Below, piece after piece: positions 8,720 through 18,044 of a stretch of DNA of 64,000 bases (its first letter is position 1; each line of letters opens with the position of its first letter). The stretch spans positions 45,377-109,376 of the forward strand of contig NZ_JAALJI010000026.1 in the NCBI RefSeq assembly GCF_011064595.1, in the 5' to 3' direction. The notes beneath the pieces are model-generated. The model saw nothing but the letters and a program-made list of their open reading frames with translations. It was not told the origin of the DNA and ran no database searches. The DNA comes from Paludisphaera soli (lineage in GTDB: Bacteria > Planctomycetota > Planctomycetia > Isosphaerales > Isosphaeraceae). The position numbers and the translations under genes are program-made.

Positions 8720-10744
8720 TCAGACCAGAGGCCGGGGGTCGGCCGGGATGCGGCTGGCCAACGCCCCGGGCGCGAGGCTCCGATCCCGGGCGAGGGCCTG
8801 GCCGTAGCGGGCGATCGCCATGAGCGGGAAGGAGACGCTGTAGAGGTGGTACTTGAGATAGAAGACCTTGGGGAACCCGGTCCCGGTGAACTCGGGCTCG
8901 TCCCACGAGCCGTCCTCGAGCTGCGAGTCGACGAGGTACTGGATCCCCCGGGCGACGGCCTCGCCGTCGACGCGGCCGGCGGCGATCAGCCCGAGCACGG
9001 CCCAGGCGGTCTGCGAGGCGGTCGGCGTCCCCGTGCCTTTCAGGGCGGGATCGTCGTACGTCCCGCAGGTCTCGCCCCAGCCGCCGCAAGGCTGCTGGAC
9101 CGACTCCAGCCAGTCGGCCGCCCGCACCAGCGCCGGGACGTCCATCGGGTGGTCGATCGCCTTGAGCCCCTGGAGGACCTGCCAGGTCCCGTAGATGTAG
9201 TTCACGCCCCAGCGCCCGTACCAGCAGCCCTCGGGCTCCTGCGTCCGCCAGAGGTAATCCAGGCCCCGGGCGACCGCCGGGTGGTCGAGTCGGAAGCCGA
9301 GGGCGCCGAACAGCTCGATCTGGCGGGCCGTGATGTCGGCGCAGCTCGGGTCGAGCATGGCGTTGTGGTCGGCGAACGGGACCTTGGTGAGGACCTCGTT
9401 GTCGATGTCCACGTCGAACGCCGCCCAGCCGCCGTCGCGGTTCTGCATCGCGAGCAGCCAGTCGGTGCCGCGGCGGATCGCCCCGGCGATCGGCGGCTCG
9501 TCGGCGGCCGGCGAGCGGAGCAGGGCCATCAGCACCATCGCCGTGTCGTCGATGTCCGGATAGAAGGCGTTGGCGTACTCGAACGGCCAGCCGCTCGGCT
9601 CGACGCCCGGCCGGCGGACGGCCCAGTCTCCCGGCCTCCGCAGCTCCTTCGAGAGCAGCCACTCGGCCGCCCTCTCGACGGCCGCCGCGTCGGCCGGCTC
9701 GTCGGCGTCGGAGATCGCGATGGCCGTGATCGCCGTATCCCAGACGGGGGACACGCAGGGTTGGAAACGGGTCGTCTCCCCCTCGTCGATCCGCAGGTCG
9801 TCAAGGTGTCGCCAGGCCCAGGTCACCGACGGCGAATCGGGCTCATACCCCAGGCAGTGGAGCGCGAGGATCGTGTAGATCATCGGCGGGTAGATCGCCC
9901 CCAGGCCGTCGGAATCCTCGAAGTGCTCGACCATCCAGCGGTGCGCCTCGCGCAGCCCCCGGCGTCGCAAGGCGGCCGGCGTGACGCGGTCGGCGAACTT
10001 CAGGCCCCGATCCACCGCCAGGAAGAACCGGCCCCACGAGAACAGGGGCGGTCGGGGACGGGCCCAGGACCGGGGACCGTCGAACAGCTCGGCGATGCCC
10101 CGCTCGGGCTGGACCCTCCGCACCGGCTTGAAGTGCGACACGATGGAGAGCGGCACGACGATCGAGCGGGTCCACGAGGACATCGCGCTCAGGCTGAAGC
10201 CGAACCGCGAGGGGATCAGGGCCATCTCGGGGGGGACGATCGGGCACTCGTCGTACGAGATCTCGCCGAGCAGGGCGAGATAGAACCGGGTGAAGCTGTT
10301 GCTGGCCCCGGCCCCGCCCAGGGCGAGGATGACTTCTCGCGCCTTGACCATGGCCGGGTCGTCGGCCGGCACGCCGGTCAGCTTGAGGGCGAAGTAGGCC
10401 TCCACCGAAGTGCTCACGTCGGCCGGCCCGCCGGGGTAGGTCGGCCAGCCGCCGGTCGGCAGCTGGTGCGCCAGGATGTAGCGTGCACAGCGCCGGCAGA
10501 CGTCCTCGCGCTCGCGGCCGAAGAAGGCCAGCAGGAGGATGTATTCGGATTCGAGGATCGTGTCGCCTTCGAGTTCGCCGACCCAGTGGCCGTCGTCCTT
10601 CTGGCGGGCGAGCAGCCAGTTCCGCGTCCGGTCGAGGGCGGCTTCGTGACCGCTGGCTGCGGGAGCCTCGCGACGCAGCGACGACCGGACGAAGGTATGG
10701 GCCGCATCGCCCTGAGAAGCGCCTCCCTCCTTGTTGGCGATCAT
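8720..10744 (-). CDS. shc: Squalene-hopene cyclase
   Basis: 674 residues, the usual length. The catalytic acid motif D-x-D-D appears as DIDDTA at residues 397-402. Numerous QW-type repeats are visible, such as QKDDGHWVGELEG, RDGGWAAFD, PEGCWYGRWGVNYIYGTW, PCGGWGET and EDGSWDEPEFTGTG. The enzyme is a monotopic membrane protein that cyclises squalene to hopene/hopanol. With hpnH and hpnG downstream on the same strand the cluster covers hopene formation and side-chain attachment. A plausible promoter and a small hairpin lie in the 250 bases upstream. Confidence 0.96.
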   Translation of the reverse strand: MIANKEGGASQGDAAHTFVRSSLRREAPAASGHEAALDRTRNWLLARQKDDGHWVGELEGDTILESEYILLLAFFGREREDVCRRCARYILAHQLPTGGWPTYPGGPADVSTSVEAYFALKLTGVPADDPAMVKAREVILALGGAGASNSFTRFYLALLGEISYDECPIVPPEMALIPSRFGFSLSAMSSWTRSIVVPLSIVSHFKPVRRVQPERGIAELFDGPRSWARPRPPLFSWGRFFLAVDRGLKFADRVTPAALRRRGLREAHRWMVEHFEDSDGLGAIYPPMIYTILALHCLGYEPDSPSVTWAWRHLDDLRIDEGETTRFQPCVSPVWDTAITAIAISDADEPADAAAVERAAEWLLSKELRRPGDWAVRRPGVEPSGWPFEYANAFYPDIDDTAMVLMALLRSPAADEPPIAGAIRRGTDWLLAMQNRDGGWAAFDVDIDNEVLTKVPFADHNAMLDPSCADITARQIELFGALGFRLDHPAVARGLDYLWRTQEPEGCWYGRWGVNYIYGTWQVLQGLKAIDHPMDVPALVRAADWLESVQQPCGGWGETCGTYDDPALKGTGTPTASQTAWAVLGLIAAGRVDGEAVARGIQYLVDSQLEDGSWDEPEFTGTGFPKVFYLKYHLYSVSFPLMAIARYGQALARDRSLAPGALASRIPADPRPLV

Positions 10745-10838
10745 GCGTTCTCGATCCTCTGGTTCTCGGCGTGTTAGGGTCGCGGCCTCTCGGGCAATCG
10801 ACGATGAGTCCCGGCGCGCGGGCAGGCTTCGGAGAGGC

Positions 10839-10856
10839 CCTCCCGTGAGTGGGAGG
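10839..10856 (-). other. Small hairpin in shc leader
   Basis: CCTCCC-GTGAGT-GGGAGG is a perfect 6-bp inverted repeat with a 6-base loop. It lies about 95-110 bases upstream of the shc start, inside the predicted 5' leader. It could be a minor regulatory structure or chance in GC-rich DNA. Confidence 0.25.
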
Positions 10857-10858
10857 TC

Positions 10859-10888
10859 ATCCTAAGCGGCTCGCCGAGATTCGATCAA
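10859..10888 (-). promoter_or_regulatory. Candidate promoter for shc-hpnH-hpnG
   Basis: On the minus strand, TTGATC (10888-10883) and TAGGAT (10864-10859) are separated by 18 bases, each matching the sigma70 consensus at 4 of 6 positions. This is in the only AT-richer patch between shc and the neighbouring BON-domain gene. The rest of 10745-10993 shows nothing else recognisable. Confidence 0.35.
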
Positions 10889-10993
10889 GATCAAACCCCC
10901 TCAAGATTTGCGACCTAATGACCGACGGTCGCGTCGAGGGGGCCGAGAGTTTGCCTAGCTTCTTCAGAGTCGCGCGGTGTGGGGGGAGGGGCC

Positions 10994-12262
10994 TCAATCG
11001 GCCGTGAAGGTGGACTCGATCCGGAAGTCGCGCAGCAGGGGGATCGACCGCAGCAGGGCTTCGAGCCGGGCCGGATCCTCGCCGAGGGACAGCGTCCCTC
11101 GGACCTGCACGAGGTCTCCCTGAACCCGGACCCGGTCGACGTGCGCGGAGTCGCCGACGTGGCGGCGGACCTGCCCCAGGAAGTAAGGCTCCAGGTCGTC
11201 CGGTCGTCCCTTCGTCCGCAGCGGGTTGGGGCGGTTCTCGTCGGGGAGCGGGAACTCCAGCTTGTCGACGACCTCGCGAACGCCCGGCGTCTGCTGCGCG
11301 GCCCGGTACGCCAGCATCGCCTCGTAGGCCGACGGCACCTTGCCCGAGATCGTCGCGACGTCCTCTCGCGCGGACACCTCGACGGCCTGGTCCTTGAGGG
11401 CGGGGCGACGGCCGAAAGCCTGTTCGATCCGTGCCTTGAGCCCCCCGCCGCCTTCGCGGGCCGCCGGTGCCGGGCGGGGAGTTTCGGCCGGGTCGACGGC
11501 CGGGGGGGGCGGCGGCGGGACGGGCCGCTGGAGCTCGATCGGCCGGCCGTCGACGGGCTGAGGGGGCGGCGGGGGCGATTCCCGGCTCGCGACCCTCAGG
11601 TCGCTGGCGACGCGGGTTACGCCGGGCACGCTCATGGCTTCCTGTTCGATCAGTCGCTTGTCTTCCTCGCTGGCGACGACGCCGCTGAGCGACACCTGGC
11701 CGTACTCATCGACGGTGAGCTGGAGCTGACCTCGGGCCGGGGCGGAGGCCCGGCGCAGTCTCGCGTCCGCGGTCGGGGCGGCAGAGGTCGCGTCGGGGCG
11801 ACTCGCGGATCGCATCGGGAAGCTCAGGATGGGTGGCTCGAGGCCGAAGAACGGGTCGTCGAGTCGGCCGAACAGGGGTTCGGGATAGACGAAGTATGGG
11901 GAGGGGCCGACGGGGGCCGCCGCGACGGCGGACGCCGCCGAGTAGGTTTGCTCGATTGCGACGCGATGGGCCTCGTTCGTGTCGATCACCAGGTCGTCGT
12001 GCGGGACGAGGCCCAGGTCGATGACCGTCCGGATCGCCAGGTCGTGCACGGCCTTGGTGCCGACCTTCCCGGACAGGATGATCTCGCCCTGCCGGCCGAC
12101 GTCGACCCGGATCGCGTAGGGGAGGGTGAGCGGGTTCGCCCGGAGCGCGTCGACCACGGATTGCTCGGGGGCGACGCGCGGTTGTTCGAGGGCGAAGTTC
12201 GGCCGTGGGGCCGGCGCGGCGGCCAGGGCCGCGAGGACGAGGAGTCGAAGGCGTCGGGACAT
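10994..12262 (-). CDS. BON-domain (multi-repeat) secreted protein
   Basis: 422 residues starting with a probable signal peptide (MSRRLRLLVLAALAAAPAP). Several BON-like modules are visible. One lies near residues 35-100 (RVDVGRQGEIILSGKVGTKAVHD), one near 150-205 (QLTVDEYGQVSLSGVVASEED), one near 270-335 (VATISGKVPSAYEAML) and a possible fourth at the C terminus (VQVRGTLSLGED). Pro-rich linkers join them. BON domains are associated with membranes or envelope adaptors; the substrate is unknown. It follows the TolC-type gene on the same strand but is separated by a terminator, so it probably has its own promoter. Confidence 0.78.
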   Translation of the reverse strand: MSRRLRLLVLAALAAAPAPRPNFALEQPRVAPEQSVVDALRANPLTLPYAIRVDVGRQGEIILSGKVGTKAVHDLAIRTVIDLGLVPHDDLVIDTNEAHRVAIEQTYSAASAVAAAPVGPSPYFVYPEPLFGRLDDPFFGLEPPILSFPMRSASRPDATSAAPTADARLRRASAPARGQLQLTVDEYGQVSLSGVVASEEDKRLIEQEAMSVPGVTRVASDLRVASRESPPPPPQPVDGRPIELQRPVPPPPPPAVDPAETPRPAPAAREGGGGLKARIEQAFGRRPALKDQAVEVSAREDVATISGKVPSAYEAMLAYRAAQQTPGVREVVDKLEFPLPDENRPNPLRTKGRPDDLEPYFLGQVRRHVGDSAHVDRVRVQGDLVQVRGTLSLGEDPARLEALLRSIPLLRDFRIESTFTAD

Positions 12263-12328
12263 GGGATGCTCGCCCCTTCCTTGTCGACGTGCTGAGCGCG
12301 GTGCGGGGGAGGTAAGCCCCTCGATTGG

Positions 12329-12358
12329 AGTCTATCGGCGGCCGTCGAGGGGCGACAA
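12329..12358 (-). promoter_or_regulatory. Candidate promoter for the BON-domain gene
   Basis: The minus strand reads TTGTCG (12358-12353), an 18-base spacer, then TAGACT (12334-12329), about 65 bases upstream of the ATG and after the upstream terminator. Match to consensus is moderate (4 of 6 in each box). The GATAGAC core recurs in the candidate promoter at 42389-42417. Confidence 0.33.
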
Positions 12359-12399
12359 GGCGATCTCGATCGTTCCGGTGGAGGAGTCGTAACGAACGA

Positions 12400-12436
12400 C
12401 GAAAGGCCGACGCCCGGGTTGGGCGTCGGCCTTTCG
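12400..12436 (-). terminator. Terminator hairpin after the TolC-type gene
   Basis: A perfect 16-bp inverted repeat (12400-12415 with 12421-12436) has a 5-base loop and lies 34 bases after the stop of the outer-membrane protein gene. The minus strand continues with TCGTTCGTTACG, a weak T-run. It is the strongest hairpin noticed in the window. Confidence 0.8.
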
Positions 12437-12470
12437 TGGAGTCGCACGGCTTCGAGTCTTCGGCCCGCCG

Positions 12471-14807
12471 TCAGGGCAGGGGCGGGAGGTCGACGGCCTC
12501 GGGAAGCTCGGGGAGTTCCTCGGCGGCCGGGGCCGGGGCCGGGGCCGGCTCCGGCGTCGGGCTGGCTGGGGGAGGCCCGGAGGCCGGGACTGCGGCGGGA
12601 TCGGTCCGGGGGGCGTCGGCCGGCTGGGCCTCGGGGGCCGCGGTCGGCGTCTGCGAGAGGATCGGGGCCTCGCCCGCCGGGCGGTAGGGGGGGATCGGGG
12701 TCGGCGGCGGTCCGAGCGGGCCGATCGGGGCCGGCATCGCGGGGAGCGGGTCGCCTTCCTCGAGGTTCGGCGGCGGCTGGGGCGTCACCGGATCGGGCGA
12801 GGAGGGGCCGACGATCCGCTCGGGATACATCGGGCCGTCCGGCGCGATCGGGATCTGCTTGTGGCCTTCCTGGATGTCGCGGGCCTGGACGTAGGCCTTG
12901 CGGGGGTTGGGGCCTTCGGCGACCGCGATGTTGTTGTAGGCCAGGAGCGTCCCCTTGGCTTCTTCCAGGGCGATGATCGAGATGTTGTAGGTGGTCTTGT
13001 ACTGCGCCTCCAGGGCCACGGCCTGGGCGTACTGGCTGACGGCGTCGAGGAAGCGGTCGATGGTGATCCGGCCTTCTTCGTAATAGGCCCGCTGGGCGGC
13101 GAGCCGTTCGGCCGCGGCGGCCCGAAGCCGCGAGGCGGTCTTGAACTGCTTGTAGTTGGCGTCCACTTCCAGGAAGAACCGGCTGAGCGAGTGGACCGTC
13201 TGGTGGATGACCTGCTGGAGGTAGGCCCGCTGCCGGAGCAGGGTGTACTGGGCCTGCCGGGTGCTGGCCAGCGGGGCCCGCATGCCGAGCGGCATCTGGA
13301 ACGACCAGCCGACCTGCCAGGTCCGGAAGTTGTTGTAGAAGCCGGGGTTCCCCGCGACGCCCGCGGCCCGCTGCTGTGCGGCGACCACCGGTTCCAGGGC
13401 CTTGATCGTCGCCCCCGTCATGACCGCCTCGGCCGAGTCGAGCGAGTCGCCGAAGCCGTTGAACTGGTAGAGGACGTTCAGGCTGAGCTGGGGGAGGAGC
13501 TGGTTGCGGGTGATGAGGAGCTGGAGCTCGGCGATCCGCACCAGGAGCTGCTGCTGGACGATGTCGGGCTGGAAGGTCACCATCTGGGCGAGGCTCGAAT
13601 CCCAGTCGGGCTCCAGGCGGGCCTCGGTCGGCGGCGTGACCGGGATGATCCGGCGGTTGTCGGCCGGGGGGAGGCCCAGGATGTTGCGGAGCTGCCGCTC
13701 GGTGGTGATCACGTCGGCCGTCTTGGTGACCAGGTCGAGGTTGAACTGCTCCAGCCGCTGCTGGGCCTCGGCGACGTCGGCCACGGTCCCCTTGCCGACG
13801 ACCAGCTCGGCCTGCTCGCGGTTGACGATCTCGCGGGCCAGCTCGACGGCCTTCTCGGCCGACCAGAGCTGGACGTGCTGCTGGGCCAGGGCCCAGTACT
13901 GCTGCTCGATCGACCGGACCTGGGCCATGACGGCGGCCTTGAAGCTCCAGACGGCGGCGTCGGCGTTGAGCCGGGCCACGACGATCGGGGCGCGGTTGGC
14001 CTCCAGGCCCACCGGCGGGCCGGCCGGCTGCCCGGGCATCGGGGCGCTGCCCATCAACGGCTGGGTCAGCGAGAGCTGCAGGTTCGTCGTATACGCCGAC
14101 GGCGTGACGAGGAACGTGCTGTTCTGATACAGCCAGTTGACGTTGTGGACGATGCCGAGCTGGGCGCCGGTGGCGGTCCGCTTCTGCAGGCCGACCTGGA
14201 AGTTGGCCGACTCCTGCACCGAGATGACCGGCGTCCGGGTCCCGGCGAGCTGGAACGTACCGCCCTGGATCGCGTTGTTGAACGGCTGGGAGCTCTTGCC
14301 CCAGGTCATGTTCGTGATGAACGCGGTGTCGAACGTGCTGAGCGCCTGGGCGATCTGGGTCTCCTGGACGGCCGGGTCGTAGACCGACGCCAGCGAGCCC
14401 GAACCCAGGGCGCTGGCGATGCCCGCCCCGGCCCCGGTGTTCAACGGCTGCGGCTCGAAGCCGCCGACCGGGATGCCCTGGGCACCGAAGGCGATGACCC
14501 GGACGACCTCGGAGTTGTCCAGGCCGATCCGGATCGCCTCCTGGAGCGTCATCGGCCAGATCTCGTCGGCCTCGGGGTCGTTGGTGGTCCGGGGCTTGGC
14601 GATCTTGGGGATCGGCAGCGGGGCGCCGCTCGACAGGAAATCGGCCTGCTTGACCTCCTTGTCCTCCAGCGCCATCTTCCCCATGTTGTCGTGGGGGACG
14701 GACTTGGACTGGTCGATGTAGGGAAGTCTCTGGCAACCGGAGGAGCCCACCCAGGCCGCCAGCACGGCCATATGAGTCCATCGGTTCCTGCGTAAGGTCA
14801 ATCGCAT
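12471..14807 (-). CDS. TolC-family outer membrane channel protein
   Basis: 778 residues, much longer than the usual ~450-500. After a short basic N terminus and hydrophobic segment (MAVLAAWVGSSGC, perhaps a non-canonical lipobox ending at Cys25) come two outer-membrane-efflux repeats. These have long amphipathic helices (e.g. ELAREIVNREQAELVVGKGT and AAERLAAQRAYYEEGRITID), and the Y-x-x-G-x-[IV]-[TS] pattern is typical of TolC. The last ~130 residues are Pro/Ala/Glu-rich low complexity. It would form a trimeric outer-membrane export channel; no pump or adaptor gene is next to it, so its partner is elsewhere. A terminator follows. Confidence 0.85.
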   Translation of the reverse strand: MRLTLRRNRWTHMAVLAAWVGSSGCQRLPYIDQSKSVPHDNMGKMALEDKEVKQADFLSSGAPLPIPKIAKPRTTNDPEADEIWPMTLQEAIRIGLDNSEVVRVIAFGAQGIPVGGFEPQPLNTGAGAGIASALGSGSLASVYDPAVQETQIAQALSTFDTAFITNMTWGKSSQPFNNAIQGGTFQLAGTRTPVISVQESANFQVGLQKRTATGAQLGIVHNVNWLYQNSTFLVTPSAYTTNLQLSLTQPLMGSAPMPGQPAGPPVGLEANRAPIVVARLNADAAVWSFKAAVMAQVRSIEQQYWALAQQHVQLWSAEKAVELAREIVNREQAELVVGKGTVADVAEAQQRLEQFNLDLVTKTADVITTERQLRNILGLPPADNRRIIPVTPPTEARLEPDWDSSLAQMVTFQPDIVQQQLLVRIAELQLLITRNQLLPQLSLNVLYQFNGFGDSLDSAEAVMTGATIKALEPVVAAQQRAAGVAGNPGFYNNFRTWQVGWSFQMPLGMRAPLASTRQAQYTLLRQRAYLQQVIHQTVHSLSRFFLEVDANYKQFKTASRLRAAAAERLAAQRAYYEEGRITIDRFLDAVSQYAQAVALEAQYKTTYNISIIALEEAKGTLLAYNNIAVAEGPNPRKAYVQARDIQEGHKQIPIAPDGPMYPERIVGPSSPDPVTPQPPPNLEEGDPLPAMPAPIGPLGPPPTPIPPYRPAGEAPILSQTPTAAPEAQPADAPRTDPAAVPASGPPPASPTPEPAPAPAPAAEELPELPEAVDLPPLP

Positions 14808-15276
14808 GGCCAGCCGTCCTTGACTAAGATCGCCATGTGACGCGTCATCCGAGGCGTGGGATCACGCCGCGCCATCCCTGGCTTGGCTCACGGAGTCTAC
14901 CGCCCACGACTCGACCGCCGCCGTCGCATTCGGGCCGACTCGGTCGCGACCCTGCTCCAACACCCACGAGGGCGGCCGGGACGAGGTGCGAGCGCCGACC
15001 CTTCGTGCCGTAAACAAGTTGTCGTCTTCCGTTCATCCGATGGTGCGATCCCGAGACCCCCCGAGAAGTGGACGGGGAATCGGGCTGTCGAATGGTATCG
15101 GACGTCCGTGTTCTGAGACTTGAAGCGATGAGGCGGATCTTACGGATTGTTCCGATTCCGCTCCAGGCGAAAAAACGAAGGACGGCGCGGACTCCGAGGA
15201 TTCCCCGGCTTCCGCCCCCCCCGCAACGACTTAAAGGGACGAGAACGCTCAAGTCGTTCCCGAGTCCCCTCCGGAA
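14808..15276. other. Gene-free stretch between the TolC-type and Mpo1-like genes
   Basis: About 470 bases with no supported gene. An open frame on the minus strand (14845-15252) is Arg/Gly/Ser-rich with no motif or clear ribosome site, and I treat it as chance. An 8-bp inverted repeat (15225-15232 with 15251-15258, 18-base loop) sits 20-50 bases past the end of the 15277-15636 gene and may be a weak terminator. The promoter of the TolC-type gene should be here, but I see no convincing boxes. Confidence 0.45.
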
Positions 15277-15636
15277 TCACCGAGGGCGTCGATCGCCGAC
15301 GGGGACGTTCGACGCAACGCCCTGGGCGAAGGGGCCCGCCCCGGGAGGGTATTCCACATAGGGGAGGCCGAACAACCGCTTGAAGTAGATGACCTCGCCC
15401 GGGTCGGTCCCCTCCAGGTAATGTCCCGCGAATTGCAACGCGAAGCCCCCCAGGAACAGACCCAGGGCCAGGACGAAGATGGAGAAGGAGACGAGGTAGA
15501 CGTAGACCGGGAACAGCAGCACGCCCAGGATCGTCAGCGGGATGCCGACCAGATGGAGGACGAAGCTTACGGCGCTGAGGTGCCGGTCGAGCCAGTGGAC
15601 GACCAGGGGATGCGGCGGTTCGGGCGGGGCGATCAT
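15277..15636 (-). CDS. Mpo1-like (DUF962/YGL010w family) membrane protein
   Basis: 119 residues. It begins with a His-containing region (VHWLDRHLSAVSFVLHLVGIPL) and has two or three membrane segments. It then shows QFAGHYLEGTDPG, which resembles the conserved G-H-x2-E-x3-P motif of the DUF962/Mpo1 family. Yeast Mpo1 is an Fe(II)-dependent dioxygenase of 2-hydroxy fatty acid alpha-oxidation; whether this short bacterial homologue has that activity is unknown. It is transcribed away from the divergent lpxK operon. Confidence 0.68.
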   Translation of the reverse strand: MIAPPEPPHPLVVHWLDRHLSAVSFVLHLVGIPLTILGVLLFPVYVYLVSFSIFVLALGLFLGGFALQFAGHYLEGTDPGEVIYFKRLFGLPYVEYPPGAGPFAQGVASNVPVGDRRPR

Positions 15637-15794
15637 GGAGCGGCCTGGGGGTCCGGGGTTGCGGTCGCGGTGCGGGTTGACGCTCGTCCTCGCTTGCGGT
15701 TAGCCTCCTCATCCATCTTAGCGGCGGACGCGACGATCCGGCAGTCGGACGCCGAACCGCCGCGCGGGTTCGATCGGGAGAGGACGTCGCACGC

Positions 15795-16868
15795 GTGGGC
15801 CGCATCGATCCCGAAGGTTTCCTCAAGCTGGTGCGGGGCGAGACGCGGGGGCCGCTGGCGACGATCGGCCGCCTGGGCCTCGGGCTCGGGGCCGTCGGTT
15901 ACGGGCTCGGCGTCGCGGCCCGGAATGCGGCCTTCGACCGAGGCTTCAAGACGATCCACCGCGCCCGCGTGCCCGTGATCTCGGTGGGGAACCTCACCCT
16001 CGGCGGGACCGGCAAGACGCCGATGGTCGAGTGGCTGGCCCGCTGGTATCGTGAGCGGGGCGTCCGCGTCTGCCTGATCAGCCGTGGTTACGGCCGGGCC
16101 GACGCGGTCAACGACGAGGCCCTCGTGCTGGAGGAGAACCTCCCGGACGTCCCCCATCTCCAGGACCCCGACCGCGCGCGGCTCGCCGAGGTAGCCGTCG
16201 ACGAGTTGGAGACCGAGCTGATCCTCCTCGACGACGGCTTCCAGCACCGACGATTGGCCCGCGACCTCGACGTGGTGCTGCTCGACGCGATCGACCCGTT
16301 CGGCCTGGGCCGGCTGTTCCCTCGCGGCCTGCTCCGGGAGCCGCCGCGATCGCTCCGGCGGGCGGATGCGGTGGTGATCACTCGCGCGGACCTGATCTCG
16401 GCCGACCGTCTCTCCGCGATCCGATCGGCGGCGAGTCGACTCAACGGCGCTGCGCCGATCCTGGAGGCCCGCCACGCCCCTCGCGACCTGGTGGACGGCG
16501 AGGGGGACGCCTCGCCGCTCGACGGACTCGCCGGCCGGTCGGTCGCCGCCTTCTGCGGGATCGGCAACCCCGAGGGGTTCCGCCGGACCCTCGACTCGCT
16601 CGGCTGCCGGATCGTCGACCTGCGGCCGTTCCCGGACCATCACCCCTACTCCGCGGCCGACGTCGCCGACCTCGCCCGCTGGGCCGAGGCCGCGGGCGCG
16701 GATCTCGTCTTGACCACGCAGAAGGATTCGGTGAAGCTCCGCCTCTCGAATCTCGGGCCCGCGCCTCTCCGCGCGCTCCGGATCGGGCTCGAAATCCTGG
16801 GAGACTCCGCGCCGCTGGAAGTCCGGCTGGCCTCGCTGCTCCCGGAGGACCCGCCGATCCGGGAGTGA
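15795..16868 (+). CDS. lpxK: Tetraacyldisaccharide 4'-kinase LpxK
   Basis: 357 residues, normal for LpxK. The Walker-A-type loop GNLTLGGTGKTP is at residues 65-76, followed by ISRGYGR and the ILLDDGFQHRRLARDLDVVLLDA segment, all hallmarks of the family. LpxK phosphorylates the 4'-position of the lipid A disaccharide precursor at the inner membrane, so this bacterium appears to make a lipid A-type molecule. The GTG start at 15795 has GGGAGAGG about 10 bases upstream. It heads a plus-strand run of envelope glycan genes. Confidence 0.93.
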   Translation: MGRIDPEGFLKLVRGETRGPLATIGRLGLGLGAVGYGLGVAARNAAFDRGFKTIHRARVPVISVGNLTLGGTGKTPMVEWLARWYRERGVRVCLISRGYGRADAVNDEALVLEENLPDVPHLQDPDRARLAEVAVDELETELILLDDGFQHRRLARDLDVVLLDAIDPFGLGRLFPRGLLREPPRSLRRADAVVITRADLISADRLSAIRSAASRLNGAAPILEARHAPRDLVDGEGDASPLDGLAGRSVAAFCGIGNPEGFRRTLDSLGCRIVDLRPFPDHHPYSAADVADLARWAEAAGADLVLTTQKDSVKLRLSNLGPAPLRALRIGLEILGDSAPLEVRLASLLPEDPPIRE

Positions 16869-16946
16869 GGGACGCGAGGTTTCCGGAGATCGAGCACCCC
16901 GGCACGGATCGCCGGACGCAACCGCCAGGGAAGGGCCCGGCCTCGA

Positions 16947-18044
16947 ATGAACCTCGTCGTCTTCTGCCCCAGCCTCATCGGCGACACCGTCATGGCCACG
17001 CCCACCTTCCGCGCCCTGCGGAAGGAGTTCCCCCGGGGCCGCCTGACCGCCGTCGTCAAGCCGAACGTCGCCCCCGTCCTTGACGGGCTCGACTGGTTCG
17101 ACGAGATCCTCCCTTTCCATCCGCGATCGAAATCGCGCGAGCATCAGACGCCCGCCTTGCTCCGGCGGCTTCGGGCCGATCGACCCGACGTGGCCGTCCT
17201 CCTTCCCAACTCCATCCGAACCGCGTGGATCTCCTGGCGGGCCGGGATCCGGCGGCGGGTCGGCTACGACCGCTACGCCCGGGGATGGCTGCTGACCGAC
17301 CGGCTGGCTCCGCCCCGCGACGCGAACGGCAAGCTGCTGCCGTGCCCGATCGTCGAATACTACCTCGGCCTGGCCCACGTTCTGGGTTGCCCCGGCGACG
17401 GCGTCCGCCTGGAGCTGGCGACCACGCCCGCCGACGAGGCCGCGGCCGACGAGGCGTGCGAGGCTCTCGGGGTGGACACCTCCGCCGGGCTCGTCTGCCT
17501 GAACACCGGCGGGGCCTTCGGACCGGCCAAGGCGTGGCCCGTGGAGTCGTTCGGAGTCCTGGCCCGCCGGCTCGCCGAGGAGGCGGGCGTCGCCGTGGTC
17601 GTGCTCTGCGGCCCTTCCGAGCGCGAGGAGTCGCGGCGGATCGCCCAGCTGGCCGCCCATCCCGGGGTCGTCAGCCTGGCCGATCGTCCCCTCAGCCTGG
17701 GTCTCTCCAAGGCCCTGGTGCGGCGGGCCGAGCTGCTGGTCACCACGGATTCCGGCCCCCGACACTTCGCCGCCGCGTTCGGGACGCCTGTCGTCACGCT
17801 TTTCGGGCCCACTCGTATCGAATGGACACGCACGAATCATCCCCACGCCCTACATTTATATCATCCGGTCCCTTGCGGACCGTGCCAGCGTCCCGTGTGC
17901 CCGCTGGGCCACCACCGCTGCATGAAGCTGCTGACGCCCGACCGCGTTTACGACGCAGCGCGGCGGATGCTGTCGGGCCGTCGTAGTCCGCGATCCACAA
18001 CTTTGCAACAAGGGACGAAGGAGTCCTCATGGCGACCTGGCTGA
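16947..18044 (+). CDS. Glycosyltransferase family 9 (heptosyltransferase-like)
   Basis: 365 residues. The N-terminal CPSLIGDTVMATPTFRALRKEFP is the usual GT9 opening (G-D-x-V-x-x-[TA]-P). The C-terminal nucleotide-binding domain carries LNTGGAFGPAKAWPVE, LCGPSEREE, VTTDSGPRHFAAAFGTPVVTLFGPT and CGPCQRPVCPLGHHRCM, all strongly typical of ADP-heptose:LPS heptosyltransferases (WaaC/WaaF/WaaQ). The role is addition of a heptose or similar sugar to an LPS core. It follows lpxK and its last 16 bases overlap the next gene. Confidence 0.9.
   Translation: MNLVVFCPSLIGDTVMATPTFRALRKEFPRGRLTAVVKPNVAPVLDGLDWFDEILPFHPRSKSREHQTPALLRRLRADRPDVAVLLPNSIRTAWISWRAGIRRRVGYDRYARGWLLTDRLAPPRDANGKLLPCPIVEYYLGLAHVLGCPGDGVRLELATTPADEAAADEACEALGVDTSAGLVCLNTGGAFGPAKAWPVESFGVLARRLAEEAGVAVVVLCGPSEREESRRIAQLAAHPGVVSLADRPLSLGLSKALVRRAELLVTTDSGPRHFAAAFGTPVVTLFGPTRIEWTRTNHPHALHLYHPVPCGPCQRPVCPLGHHRCMKLLTPDRVYDAARRMLSGRRSPRSTTLQQGTKESSWRPG

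Noticed and set aside
14845..15252. Minus-strand open frame of 135 codons
   Set aside because: Arg/Ser/Gly-rich, no ribosome site or motif, in a region that probably holds a promoter.
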